The notes below the pieces were generated by a model. That model made no database searches. It saw only the letters and a program-made list of their open reading frames with translations, and was not told the DNA's origin. 64,000 nucleotides of DNA from Sphaerisporangium sp. TRM90804 (GTDB taxonomy: Bacteria > Actinomycetota > Actinomycetes > Streptosporangiales > Streptosporangiaceae), in the NCBI RefSeq assembly GCF_029846175.1, contig NZ_JARWAC010000017.1:62001-126000 (forward strand), given 5' to 3'. Made by a program: the position numbers and the translations under genes. Shown here in pieces: positions 1 to 8,172 of this stretch (position 1 is the stretch's first letter; each line of letters opens with the position of its first letter).

Positions 1-1
1 C

Positions 2-340
2 GGCGGCATCTACGGCCTGGTCGCCGAGGCCATCGTCCTGCTGGAGGCCTCCGGGGTGGACCCCGAGGGCGGGCTGGACGTGCTGGCCGGCGGGCTGGCG
101 GGGTCGCGCGTCCTCGAACTGCGCCGCCACTCGATGATCAAGCGGGAGTTCGTCCCGGGTTTCCGCGTCGACCTGCACCACAAGGACATGGGCATCGCGG
201 TCGCCGCCGCCCGGCGCGCCGGCGTCTCCCTTCCCCTCACCGGCATGGTCGCCGAGCTGATGGCGGCGGCCAAGGCGCAGGGACACGGGTCCCTCGACCA
301 CTCCGCGCTGCTGAAGGTGATCGAAAGGATCAACGGATGA
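2..340 (+). CDS. 2-hydroxy-3-oxopropionate reductase (tartronate semialdehyde reductase), 3' part only
   Basis: The window opens inside this gene; the readable frame runs from base 2 to the TGA at 338-340 (about 112 residues). It matches the C-terminal all-helical dimerisation domain of beta-hydroxyacid dehydrogenases, with the segment PGFRVDLHHKDMGIAVAAAR typical of the GarR/GlxR group. The Rossmann NAD(P) domain and catalytic lysine region lie upstream of the window. The family reduces tartronate semialdehyde to D-glycerate. Its stop overlaps the start of the next gene (ATGA at 337-340), so the two are translationally coupled, and the neighbour makes tartronate semialdehyde, which supports the call. 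HIBADH-type enzymes are the main alternative. Confidence 0.8.
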   Translation, partial: GGIYGLVAEAIVLLEASGVDPEGGLDVLAGGLAGSRVLELRRHSMIKREFVPGFRVDLHHKDMGIAVAAARRAGVSLPLTGMVAELMAAAKAQGHGSLDHSALLKVIERING

Positions 341-2061
341 AGCGGATCCCCTGCATGGAGGCGGCCGTCGCCGTCATGGAGTCCGAGGGCGTCGACACCG
401 TCTTCGGCATCCCGGGCGCGGCGATCCTGCCGCTGTACGCCGCCATGCGCACCAGCTCGATCCGGCACATCACCGTGCGGCACGAGGAGGGCGGCACCCA
501 CGCCGCCGACGGATGGGCCCGGGTCACCGGCAACGTCGGCGTCTCCATCGGCACCTCGGGCCCGGCCGGCACCAACATGATCACCGGGCTGTACACCGCC
601 ATGGCCGACTCCGTCCCCATCGTGTGCCTCACCGGGCAGGCCGCGCGGAACAAGCTGCACCAGGAGTCCTTCCAGGCGGTCGACATCGTGGAGATCGCCA
701 AGCCGGTCACCAAGTGGGCCGTCCAGCTCAAGGAGCCCGCGCAGGCGCCCTGGGTGTTCCGCGAGGCGTTCCGCGTCGCCCGCTCCGGACGCCCCGGGCC
801 GGTGCTCATCGACCTGCCCATCGACGTGCAGCGCGGCACCTGCCTGTACGACCCGGAGCTGGACGAGCCGTTCCCCGTGGACGTGCCCGAGCCGACGGCC
901 GGGTCCGTGCGGGCGGCCGTCGACCTGCTGGCCGGCGCCCGGCGCCCGATCATCCTGGCCGGCGGCGGCGTCGTCATCGCGGACGCCGCGGCCGAGCTGC
1001 GGGCGCTGGCCGAGCACATGCGGATCCCCGTGCAGGTCACGCTCATGGGCAAGGGCGCCTTCCCCGAGGACCACCCCCTGTTCGCCGGCATGGCCGGCAT
1101 CCAGACCCAGACGCGGTGGGGCAACGCCGCGTTCCTGGAGAGCGACCTGGTGCTCGCGGTCGGCGCGCGGTTCGGCGACCGGCACACCGGCGACCTGGAG
1201 ACCTACCGGCGCGGGCGCAGGTTCGTCCACGTCGACATCGAGCCCACCCAGATCGGGCGGGTCTTCGAGCCCGAGCTCGGCGTGGTCGGGCACGCCCGGC
1301 CCGTGCTCGCCGCGATGACCGAGGAGGCGCGCCGCCGCACCGGGCGGCGTGAGCCGGGCGACTGGACCCGTCGCGTCGGGGAGCTGCGCGGCACGCTGCC
1401 CCGGCGCGACGACTTCGACGACGTGCCGATCAAGCCGCCCCGGGTGTTCAGGGAGATCAACGACTTCTTCCCCCGGGACACCACGTTCGTCACCGCCATC
1501 GGGCTCTACCAGATCTGGTCGGGCCAGTTCCAGAAGACCTTCCTGCCCCGGCGCTACCTGGTCTGCGGCCAGGCCGGCCCGCTCGGCTGGGAGGTGCCGG
1601 CGGCGATCGGCGTCAAGTGCGCCCACCCGGAACGGCAGGTCGTCGCCGTCGTCGGCGACTACTCCTTCCAGTTCCTGATGGAGGAGATCGCGGTGGCCGC
1701 CCAGTACCGCATCCCGTTCGTCATCGTCATGGTGAACAACGAGTACCTGGGGCTGATCCGGCAGGCCGAGATCCCCTACGACATGAACTACGCGGTCGAC
1801 CTGCACTACGGCGAGGGCGGCATCGACCACGTCAAGCTCATGGAGGCCTTCGGCTGCCCCGCCAGGAAGGTGGAGCTGCCCGGCGACATCCGCGGCGCCC
1901 TGGAGTGGGCCACCGCCGAGTCCGAGCGCCAGAGGCTTCCCGTGCTGGTCGAGGTCATGGTCGAACGGGAGGCCAACGCCGCGATGGGGCCCTCCCTCGA
2001 CGCGATCAAGGAGTTCGAGCCGGTGCCCGAGCCGGCTCTCGCCATCGACTGGTCCGACTGA
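337..2061 (+). CDS. gcl: Glyoxylate carboligase (tartronate-semialdehyde synthase)
   Basis: A ThDP-dependent enzyme of 574 residues, near the usual 590. It condenses two glyoxylates to tartronate semialdehyde and CO2, in the cytosol. The N-terminal PYR domain begins with FGIPGAAILPLYAAM; the C-terminal PP domain has CGQAGPLGW, GDYSFQF and NNEYLGLIRQ, the last being close to E. coli Gcl. The end (MGPSLDAIKEFE) also resembles Gcl. Odd point: the motif RHEEG keeps a glutamate (E50) where E. coli Gcl has Val51; most other ThDP enzymes have the catalytic Glu there. A related synthase such as acetolactate synthase is therefore not fully excluded, but the Gcl-specific C-terminal motifs and the coupled reductase upstream favour gcl. 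Confidence 0.8.
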   Translation: MKRIPCMEAAVAVMESEGVDTVFGIPGAAILPLYAAMRTSSIRHITVRHEEGGTHAADGWARVTGNVGVSIGTSGPAGTNMITGLYTAMADSVPIVCLTGQAARNKLHQESFQAVDIVEIAKPVTKWAVQLKEPAQAPWVFREAFRVARSGRPGPVLIDLPIDVQRGTCLYDPELDEPFPVDVPEPTAGSVRAAVDLLAGARRPIILAGGGVVIADAAAELRALAEHMRIPVQVTLMGKGAFPEDHPLFAGMAGIQTQTRWGNAAFLESDLVLAVGARFGDRHTGDLETYRRGRRFVHVDIEPTQIGRVFEPELGVVGHARPVLAAMTEEARRRTGRREPGDWTRRVGELRGTLPRRDDFDDVPIKPPRVFREINDFFPRDTTFVTAIGLYQIWSGQFQKTFLPRRYLVCGQAGPLGWEVPAAIGVKCAHPERQVVAVVGDYSFQFLMEEIAVAAQYRIPFVIVMVNNEYLGLIRQAEIPYDMNYAVDLHYGEGGIDHVKLMEAFGCPARKVELPGDIRGALEWATAESERQRLPVLVEVMVEREANAAMGPSLDAIKEFEPVPEPALAIDWSD

Positions 2062-2071
2062 GGAGGCACGA

Positions 2072-3613
2072 ATGCCGCTCGCGCTCAAACCGGCCACGGC
2101 CTGGTCCGACGCCTACGACCGGTGCCTGGCCGCCGCGCCGGAGGCCTTCCACGACGACCGCGTGCTCAACCGGTGGGGAGGGTCCTGGCGCCGGGACGGC
2201 CGCCCGGCGCCCGACTTCTCCCCGGTGGACGGCACCGTCCTGGCCGGTCCGCCACGGCTCGACCGGTCCGCCGCCTTCCGGGCGGTGCGGGCGAGCGTCG
2301 ACGAGCACCGGCAGTGGCGGCACGTGCCGCTGCCGGAGCGCGCGGCGCGCGTCACGGCGGCGCTGGACGTGATGGCCGCCCACCGCGACCTGCTGGCGCT
2401 GCTGCTGGTGTGGGAGATCGGCAAGCCGTGGAAGACGGCGTGCGCCGACGTCGACCGGTGCGTCGAGGGGGTCCGCTGGTACGTGACCGAGATCGACGGC
2501 ATGCTGGAGGGCCGCGTCCCGCTGCGCGGCCCGGTGAGCAACATCGCGAGCTGGAACTACCCGATGAGCGTGCTCATGCACGCCATGCTGGTGCAGGCCC
2601 TGGCCGGCAACGCCGTCATCGCCAAGGCACCCACCGACGGCGGGCTGTCGTGCCTCACCCTGGCCTGCGCGCTGGCCGCCCACGAGGGCCTGCCGATCAC
2701 GCTGGTGAGCGGCGGGGGCGGGGAGTTGTCGCCCGCCCTGGTGCGCGGGCCCGACATCGGCTGCGTGTCCTTCGTGGGCGGGCGCGGGGCCGGGTCGCAG
2801 GTGGTGACGGCGCTTCAGGGCCTCGACCGCAGGCACGTGCTGGAACAGGAAGGGCTCAACTGCTGGGGCGTGTGGGAGTACGGCGGCTGGGAGCTGCTGT
2901 CGTCGCAGCTGCGCAAGACCTTCGACTACGGCAAGCAGCGGTGCACCGCCTACCCCCGGTTCGTGGTGCAGCGCACGCTCTTCCACGAGTTCCTGGACGC
3001 CTACCTGTCCGCGGTGCGCTCGGTGCGCTTCGGCCACCCGCTGGCGGTGGAGGACCCCGGCGACCCGCTGCCCGAGCTGGACTTCGGGCCGCTGATCAAC
3101 AAGTCGAAGGCCAAGGAGCTGGCCGACCAGGTGGACGAGGCCGTCACGCGGGGAGGCGTCCCGCTGTACCGCGGGTCCCTGGACGACGGGGCGTTCATCC
3201 CCGGCCAGGACACCTCCGCCTACCTGGCGCCCGTCGCGCTGCTCACCCCGCCCGGCTCCTCGCCGCTGTTCCACGCCGAGCCGTTCGGCCCGGTGGACAC
3301 GGTCGTGCTGGTCGACACCGAGGCCGAGTTCCTGGCCGCCATGAACGCCAGCAACGGCGCCCTGGTGGCGACGATCTCCTGTGACGAGGAGGAGACCGCG
3401 CGGCGGCTGGCCTCGGAGGTGCGCGCCTTCAAGGTCGGCGTCAACAGGCCGCGCTCGCGCGGCGACCGCGAGGAGTTGTTCGGCGGTCTCGGGGCGTCGT
3501 GGCACGGCGCCTTCGTGGGCGGCGAGCTGCTCGTGCGGGCGGTCACCCTCGGGCCCGAGGGGGAGCGGCTCCCGGGCAACTTCCCCGGCTACACGCTGCT
3601 GCCGCCCCGGTAG
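2072..3613 (+). CDS. Aldehyde dehydrogenase family protein
   Basis: A 513-residue NAD(P)-dependent aldehyde dehydrogenase-fold protein. Visible signatures are WNYP with N162, K185 in IAKAPT, the general-base Glu in VLEQEG (E258), and the nucleophile Cys in FDYGKQRCTAYPR (C291). The start has a strong ribosome site AGGAGG at 2061-2066, and the gene lies 10 bases after gcl, so it is probably the last gene of the operon. The glutamate motif deviates from the common ELGG form, so the substrate is probably unusual. A role in oxidising a C2-C3 aldehyde such as glycolaldehyde or a semialdehyde is inference from context; sequence alone does not fix the substrate. Confidence 0.75.
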   Translation: MPLALKPATAWSDAYDRCLAAAPEAFHDDRVLNRWGGSWRRDGRPAPDFSPVDGTVLAGPPRLDRSAAFRAVRASVDEHRQWRHVPLPERAARVTAALDVMAAHRDLLALLLVWEIGKPWKTACADVDRCVEGVRWYVTEIDGMLEGRVPLRGPVSNIASWNYPMSVLMHAMLVQALAGNAVIAKAPTDGGLSCLTLACALAAHEGLPITLVSGGGGELSPALVRGPDIGCVSFVGGRGAGSQVVTALQGLDRRHVLEQEGLNCWGVWEYGGWELLSSQLRKTFDYGKQRCTAYPRFVVQRTLFHEFLDAYLSAVRSVRFGHPLAVEDPGDPLPELDFGPLINKSKAKELADQVDEAVTRGGVPLYRGSLDDGAFIPGQDTSAYLAPVALLTPPGSSPLFHAEPFGPVDTVVLVDTEAEFLAAMNASNGALVATISCDEEETARRLASEVRAFKVGVNRPRSRGDREELFGGLGASWHGAFVGGELLVRAVTLGPEGERLPGNFPGYTLLPPR

Positions 3614-3640
3614 CGGGCCCCGCCCCCCGGGCCCCGGCGC

Positions 3641-3716
3641 GGGGTCGCCCGGGGGGCGGGAGGCGCGAGAGCGCGGGAGGGGTCGCCCGGGGGCGGGAGC
3701 CGGGGAGAGCGGGGGA
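3641..3716. repeat. Degenerate 38-bp tandem repeat
   Basis: The block GGGGTCGCCCGGGGG occurs near 3641 and again near 3679, each followed by a related G-rich stretch, giving about two copies with a 38-base period. It lies between the aldehyde dehydrogenase and a small membrane protein and encodes nothing recognisable. Confidence 0.5.
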
Positions 3717-3773
3717 AAGGGCGAGGTGGCGGGCCGATAACCTACCTGCCATGTCCTTGATCTCTCCGGCGCG

Positions 3774-4136
3774 ATGATCGGCGCCCTGGCCGCCGCCCTG
3801 ATCGCCGGCTCGCTGCTCCTGGCCGTCGTGTGCGTCGTCACGGCCGTCCGCGACCGCCCGATGGGCATGGTGCTGCTCGTCGGGCTCGGGGTGCTGGAGG
3901 TGGCGCTGCTCGTCCAGGCGGGCGTCGGCGTCGCCAAGGTGGTCGCCGGGCAGAGCCCCGGCGAGACGGCGACGTTCGTCGGGTACCTCATCGGCACGGT
4001 CCTGATCCCGCCGGTCGCGGCCTTGTGGGCGCTCGCCGAGCGCACCCGCTGGGGCCCCGCCGTCGCCGCCGTGGCCTGCTTCGCCATCCCCGTCATGACC
4101 GGCAGGCTGCTGCAGATCTGGCAGGGCACGCCGTGA
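3774..4136 (+). CDS. Small integral membrane protein, function unknown
   Basis: A 120-residue protein with four predicted hydrophobic helices (roughly residues 2-22, 28-50, 62-84 and 93-110) and short polar loops. No family is recognised. The ATG at 3774 overlaps the stop of a tiny upstream frame (ATG at 3751, peptide MSLISPAR), giving an ATGA junction that could couple translation. The sequence ATAACCT at 3737-3743 lies about 7 bases before that upstream ATG and may be a -10 element. It is followed by a second four-helix protein, and the pair may act together in the membrane. Confidence 0.6.
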   Translation: MIGALAAALIAGSLLLAVVCVVTAVRDRPMGMVLLVGLGVLEVALLVQAGVGVAKVVAGQSPGETATFVGYLIGTVLIPPVAALWALAERTRWGPAVAAVACFAIPVMTGRLLQIWQGTP

Positions 4137-4197
4137 GCGTCCCGGCCGCCGCGACGCGCGCGCACGCCGCGGCGCCGGCGACCCGCCGGGGCGCGTC

Positions 4198-4587
4198 ATG
4201 ACCGGCGTGCCGGTCAACACCGGGCCCGGCCGCCTGCTCGTGGCCGTGTACGGCCTGTTCGCGCTGGCCGCCGGGGCCCGCGCGACGGTACAGCTCGCCA
4301 CCCACTACGACGAGGCGCCGCTCGCCTACCTGCTCTCGGCGTTCGCGGCGGCCGTCTACATCGTGCTCACCGTGGCGCTCGCGCGCGGCGCCCGCCGCAC
4401 CGCCCTGGCCGCCTGCGCCGTCGAGCTCGCCGGGGTCCTGGTGGTGGGCACGCTGAGCGTCGCCGACCCCGAGGCCTTCCCCCGGGCCACGGTCTGGTCT
4501 GGATTCGGGAGCGGTTACGGCTTCATCCCCCTGGTGCTTCCCGTGATCGGCCTGTTCTGGATTTTCCGCAGCCGGAAGTCCGAATAG
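4198..4587 (+). CDS. Small integral membrane protein, function unknown
   Basis: A 129-residue protein with four hydrophobic segments (about residues 12-30, 42-62, 67-86 and 105-124) and a basic C-terminus, FRSRKSE, probably cytoplasmic. It follows the previous four-helix protein by 61 bases. In that gap a 22-codon GTG frame (near 4133) ends in an ATGA overlap with this start, so readthrough coupling is possible. No catalytic motif is visible and no family name can be given. Confidence 0.6.
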   Translation: MTGVPVNTGPGRLLVAVYGLFALAAGARATVQLATHYDEAPLAYLLSAFAAAVYIVLTVALARGARRTALAACAVELAGVLVVGTLSVADPEAFPRATVWSGFGSGYGFIPLVLPVIGLFWIFRSRKSE

Positions 4588-4641
4588 GCCCGGCCGTCGT
4601 GGGCAGGCGTCCCCAGTACCGAGACAGAGGGAGGATGCCTG

Positions 4642-5418
4642 ATGAGCACCATCGAACATTCGGTGGACGTGGCCGTCCCGATCCGGACGGCGTACAACCA
4701 GTGGACGCAGTTCGAGAGCTTCCCGGAGTTCATGGAAGGCGTGGAGTCGATCAAGCAGCTCGACGACACGCGCCTGGTGTGGAACGTCCAGGTCGCGGGC
4801 GTGCACAGGGAGTTCGAGGCCGAGATCACGGAGCAGAAGCCCGACGAGCGGGTCGCGTGGCGTTCGCTGGACGAGCCCCGCCAGGGCGGTGTGGTGACGT
4901 TCCATCACCTCACCGACGACACCACGCGCGTCATGCTCCAGATGGAGTTCACGCCGGAGGGCCTCGTCGAGACCGTCGGCGACAAGCTCCAGCTCGTCCG
5001 CATGCGCGTGCACGGCGACCTCGAGCGCTTCAAGAAGTTCATCGAGTCCCAGGGTCACGAGACCGGCGGCTGGCGCGGCGAGGTTCCCGCCCCGCACGAC
5101 AGCGGCGACTACCCCGACTCCACCTCCGCGGCGCGCCGCGAGCCGGACGCCAGCGTGCTGCAGGGCACCGGCACCGGCGCGGGCACCCCGGTCGTCCCCG
5201 GCTCACCCGGCGCGCCCGCCGGTGCCGGAACGGCCTACGGCGAGCCCGCGGCGCCGGTCGGCACGGGCGCGGCCTACGGCGAGCCCGAGCCGCCGCGACC
5301 GGTGGCGGACTACCCGCGCGAGACCCCGCTTCCGGCTCCGGGCAGCGGCCCCGTCTCGCCTCTGGGCACTCCGCGCCTGGACGACGAGCCGCCGCTGAAG
5401 CCCGAGCGTCTGGCCTGA
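4642..5418 (+). CDS. SRPBCC (START-like) family protein with Pro/Gly-rich tail
   Basis: A 258-residue protein. Residues 1-145 match the SRPBCC/cyclase-dehydrase type seen in many actinomycetes: opening MSTIEHSVDVAVPIRTAYNQ, then WTQFESFPEFMEGV and a final long helix LVRMRVHGDLERFKKFIE. Such domains form a hydrophobic pocket for lipids or polyketides. Residues 150-258 are a low-complexity tail rich in Pro, Gly, Ala and Glu with repeated GxAYGEP units, probably disordered. The start follows GAGGGAGG at about 4627-4634. The gene stands alone and a hairpin terminator follows it. The ligand is unknown. Confidence 0.75.
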   Translation: MSTIEHSVDVAVPIRTAYNQWTQFESFPEFMEGVESIKQLDDTRLVWNVQVAGVHREFEAEITEQKPDERVAWRSLDEPRQGGVVTFHHLTDDTTRVMLQMEFTPEGLVETVGDKLQLVRMRVHGDLERFKKFIESQGHETGGWRGEVPAPHDSGDYPDSTSAARREPDASVLQGTGTGAGTPVVPGSPGAPAGAGTAYGEPAAPVGTGAAYGEPEPPRPVADYPRETPLPAPGSGPVSPLGTPRLDDEPPLKPERLA

Positions 5419-5487
5419 CCGGCCACCCGCACGCCGCGCCCTGACCGGCGCGGCGCTCCGCGGCGGGTCTCCGCCGGAGAGCGACCG

Positions 5488-5513
5488 AGGGGACAGGGAT
5501 CACCCTGTCCCCT
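5488..5513 (+). terminator. Hairpin terminator after the SRPBCC gene
   Basis: AGGGGACAGGG at 5488-5498 pairs perfectly with CCCTGTCCCCT at 5503-5513 around a four-base loop. There is no T-run, as is common in high-GC actinomycetes. Confidence 0.7.
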
Positions 5514-5600
5514 TCGGCTTGCCCGGGGCCTTGCCGGCTCACCGTCCCCATGAGCGCGCTGTCAACCTGTGTGCGGCTCGTGTCGAAGGTCTGTTAGGGT

Positions 5601-5639
5601 TGCAGTCGTCCATTCATCCCATGACTGGACGATCCTGCA
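5601..5639 (+). promoter_or_regulatory. Long inverted repeat ahead of the CynX-type transporter
   Basis: TGCAG-TCGTCCA at 5601-5612 is mirrored by TGGACGA-tc-CTGCA at 5626-5639: twelve matched bases, a two-base bulge and a 13-base loop. It lies 27 bases before the transporter start and just after a possible -10 (TAGGGT, 5595-5600). It could be a repressor operator or a 5'-leader hairpin. Confidence 0.5.
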
Positions 5640-5666
5640 TCACCAGCTAGACGGAAGACCTTCGTA

Positions 5667-6923
5667 ATGAGCGTGCTCGCCCCTGACCGGCTCTCCACCA
5701 CCGCGCCCACGCGGGTCGCCGGCAAAGGCGGATCGATCGCGTGGCTGGTGGTCCTCGGCATCGTGCTCGCCGCGCTCAACCTGCGCACGGCGGTCACCAG
5801 CGTAGGCCCCGTCCTCGACCAGGTACGGGCCGGCCTCGGCATGTCCGGCTCGATGGCCGGCCTGCTCACCACCCTGCCCGTGCTGTGCTTCGCGGTGTTC
5901 GGCGCGGCGACCCCGCCCCTCGCGAGGCGCGCCGGCGAGCACCGACTGCTGCTCGCCGCGCTCGTCCTGCTGGGCACGGGCCTGCTGGCGCGAGCGCTGG
6001 TCGACTCCACCGCCGTCTTCCTCGCCGCCAGCGTGGTGGCGCTGTCGGGAGGCGCGATCGGCAACGTGCTCATCCCGTCGCTGATCAAGCGCCACTTCCC
6101 CGGGCGCACCGGGAAGATGACCACCCTGTACGCGACGGCCCTGGCCGTCGGCACCATGCTCGCCGCCGCCGCGACGGTCCCGATCGAACGGGCCGCCGAC
6201 GGCGACTGGCACGTCGCCCTTGGAGCATGGGCGGCACTCGCCGCTGTAGCCGTCATTCCGTGGCTCGCGCTCGCGCGCGATGAGCCGGAGCGGGACAGCA
6301 CGCGGGACGCCGCCGGGCTGCGGGCGCTGGTGCGCACCCGCCTGGCGTGGGCGGTCGCCGGGTACTTCGGCACGCAGTCGTTGATCGCGTACGTCCTGTT
6401 CGGCTGGCTGCCGCAACTGCTGCAGGACCGGGGGTTCACCGGCGCCGAGGCCGGCGCGGGGGTCGCGCTGCTGACGGCGATCGGCGTCCCGGCGGCCCTG
6501 GTGGTCCCGGCGCTGGCGTCGCGCCAGGGGTGGCAGCGTCCGCTGGTCGCCGGGTTCACCCTGCTTTACGCGGCCGGGTTCGCCGGGCTGCTGGCCGCGC
6601 CCGCGTCCACGCTGTGGATCTGGGTGCCGCTGGTGGGGCTCGGCATGAGCTCGTTCCCGCTCGGCCTCACGATGCTCACCTCCCGCGCCCGCACGCCCGA
6701 GGCCACCGCCGCCCTGTCCGCCTTCGGACAGAGCACCGGCTACCTCATCGCCGGCGCCGGTCCGCTGGTGGTCGGCATGCTGTACACCGCGACCGGCGGG
6801 TGGACCGCGCCGTTCACGCTGGTCTTCGCGGTGCTGGCCGCCCACGCCGTCACCGGCTGGTACGCCGCGGGCGACCGCTTCCTGGAGGACCAGCTCGCCG
6901 GCCCCGCCGCCGGCCGGCCCTGA
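5667..6923 (+). CDS. MFS transporter, CynX/NimT family
   Basis: A 418-residue polytopic membrane protein with about 12 hydrophobic helices. The motif LNLRTAVTSVGPVLDQVR after the first helix is the hallmark of the CynX/NimT subfamily, whose members move small anions or nitroimidazole-like compounds. SLIKRHFPGRTGKMTTLYA before the fifth helix also fits. It is monocistronic and convergent with the FAD oxidoreductase downstream. The start has only a weak ribosome site (GGAAGACC about 8-15 bases upstream). The inverted repeat at 5601-5639 suggests dedicated control. The substrate cannot be read from sequence. Confidence 0.8.
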   Translation: MSVLAPDRLSTTAPTRVAGKGGSIAWLVVLGIVLAALNLRTAVTSVGPVLDQVRAGLGMSGSMAGLLTTLPVLCFAVFGAATPPLARRAGEHRLLLAALVLLGTGLLARALVDSTAVFLAASVVALSGGAIGNVLIPSLIKRHFPGRTGKMTTLYATALAVGTMLAAAATVPIERAADGDWHVALGAWAALAAVAVIPWLALARDEPERDSTRDAAGLRALVRTRLAWAVAGYFGTQSLIAYVLFGWLPQLLQDRGFTGAEAGAGVALLTAIGVPAALVVPALASRQGWQRPLVAGFTLLYAAGFAGLLAAPASTLWIWVPLVGLGMSSFPLGLTMLTSRARTPEATAALSAFGQSTGYLIAGAGPLVVGMLYTATGGWTAPFTLVFAVLAAHAVTGWYAAGDRFLEDQLAGPAAGRP

Positions 6924-6934
6924 CGCCCGCCAAC

Positions 6935-6966
6935 GCTGACGCCGGTCGGCGCTGACGCCGGTCGGG
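6935..6966. repeat. 16-bp tandem duplication in a convergent intergenic gap
   Basis: GCTGACGCCGGTCGG occurs twice head-to-tail with a 16-base period, between the stop of the transporter and the stop of the minus-strand FAD oxidoreductase. No coding role is seen. Confidence 0.6.
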
Positions 6967-7011
6967 CGTCACGCGGGCCCGCGAGCGGCGTCCGGCGCCG
7001 GCCGGGCCGGC

Positions 7012-8172
7012 TCAGGCCGCCCGCACGGTGCTGCGCCGCCCCAGGAAGGCGTGCGCTGCGGTCAGGGCGCTGGCGATCGAGACCTCGCCGAGCAGGCCGG
7101 GCGCGGCCACCATGTCCCCGGCCAGCCAGACCCCCTCGCCGCGGTCCACGGCGGGGCGGTCGCGCCAGGTGCGGCCGGGCAGGTCGAGCGCTCCGGTCCT
7201 GTGGTGGGCAATGGCGTCGCGGCGCCAGGTCACCCGCTCCCGCCACCCGGGCAGGCCCAGGTCGGCCAGCGCCTCCAGGCGGGCCAGCGTGTCGCGGCCG
7301 GGCTCCTCGCGCCGCGCCGGCATCTGCAACTGGAACAGGCGGTGGCCGGCGGGGGCCAGCGACGGGTCAGGCGCCGAGTACTGCTCGGCGAACCCGCCCT
7401 CGTCCAGGTCGGAGACGAGGAACGGGTCGCGGCCCTCGGCGCGCAGGCCGAGGTCGAGCAGCGCCGCCCGCCCGCTCTCCCAGCGCAGCCCGTCGTCCCC
7501 CAGCAGCCCGCGCGCCGCGTCCAGCGAGGTGGCGACGATCACCGGCCCCTCCGGGAGCCGGTCGACCCGGGCCCCGGTCTCCACCCGCACGCCCAGCTCG
7601 CGGGCGCGCGCCGCCATGCGGTCCACCAGCGCGCCCCAGCCGCCGATGACGTAGCGGACCGCGGGGTACCGCGGCGCGGTGACCCGCCGCAGCCGCTCCC
7701 AGACGAACGCCGCCGAGAGGCGTCCGGGGTCGGCCTCGTAGGTCACCACCCCCATCAGGCCGGACACCGCGCGCATGGCCTCCTCGCCGAACTCGCGGGT
7801 GGCCCAGGTGCCGAAGTCCTGCTCCACGGGGGCGGTGCGGCCCCGCCCCATGATGCCCCTGACCAGGGCCCGGGGCGGCCTGCCGGTCAGCGCGCCGCGG
7901 TGGCGGAACCGCGCGGTCGCGAGCTTGCGGAGCGGGATGCCGGCGGACGGCCGTGTCAGGCCCCTGCGGTCGAGCCACCGGTACCGCTCGCCGTCGGAGT
8001 AGAACACGTGGGTGCCGTCGTTGGCCACGTACGGCCCGGTAGTCGAGCGGGCCCGGCCGCCCAGCGTGTGGTGCGCCTCGTGCAGCGTGACGCGCGCGCC
8101 GCCCTCGGCGCACGCGATGGCGGCGGTCAGACCGGCGAGCCCGCCGCCGACGACGGTGATGGAGAGTGTCAT
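7012..8172 (-). CDS. FAD-dependent amine oxidase/phytoene desaturase-like oxidoreductase
   Basis: A 386-residue protein. It opens with an FAD-binding Rossmann motif (ITVVGGGLAGLTAAIACAEG) followed by the second dinucleotide motif GGRARS, and closes with VWLAGDMVAAPGLLGEVSIA, the C-terminal FAD contact of the protoporphyrinogen oxidase/amine oxidase/desaturase superfamily. The start is the ATG at 8172, which overlaps the sigma factor stop (ATGA); the frame extends further upstream, but only inside the sigma gene. Co-translation with an ECF41 sigma factor fits the known habit of ECF41 genes of pairing with oxidoreductases and related enzymes. The substrate is unknown. Confidence 0.75.
   Translation of the reverse strand: MTLSITVVGGGLAGLTAAIACAEGGARVTLHEAHHTLGGRARSTTGPYVANDGTHVFYSDGERYRWLDRRGLTRPSAGIPLRKLATARFRHRGALTGRPPRALVRGIMGRGRTAPVEQDFGTWATREFGEEAMRAVSGLMGVVTYEADPGRLSAAFVWERLRRVTAPRYPAVRYVIGGWGALVDRMAARARELGVRVETGARVDRLPEGPVIVATSLDAARGLLGDDGLRWESGRAALLDLGLRAEGRDPFLVSDLDEGGFAEQYSAPDPSLAPAGHRLFQLQMPARREEPGRDTLARLEALADLGLPGWRERVTWRRDAIAHHRTGALDLPGRTWRDRPAVDRGEGVWLAGDMVAAPGLLGEVSIASALTAAHAFLGRRSTVRAA

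Noticed and set aside
10-2097. A 695-codon open frame opposite gcl, and similar long antisense frames across the window
   Set aside because: High-GC third-position bias opens antisense frames; none shows recognisable motifs or ribosome sites.
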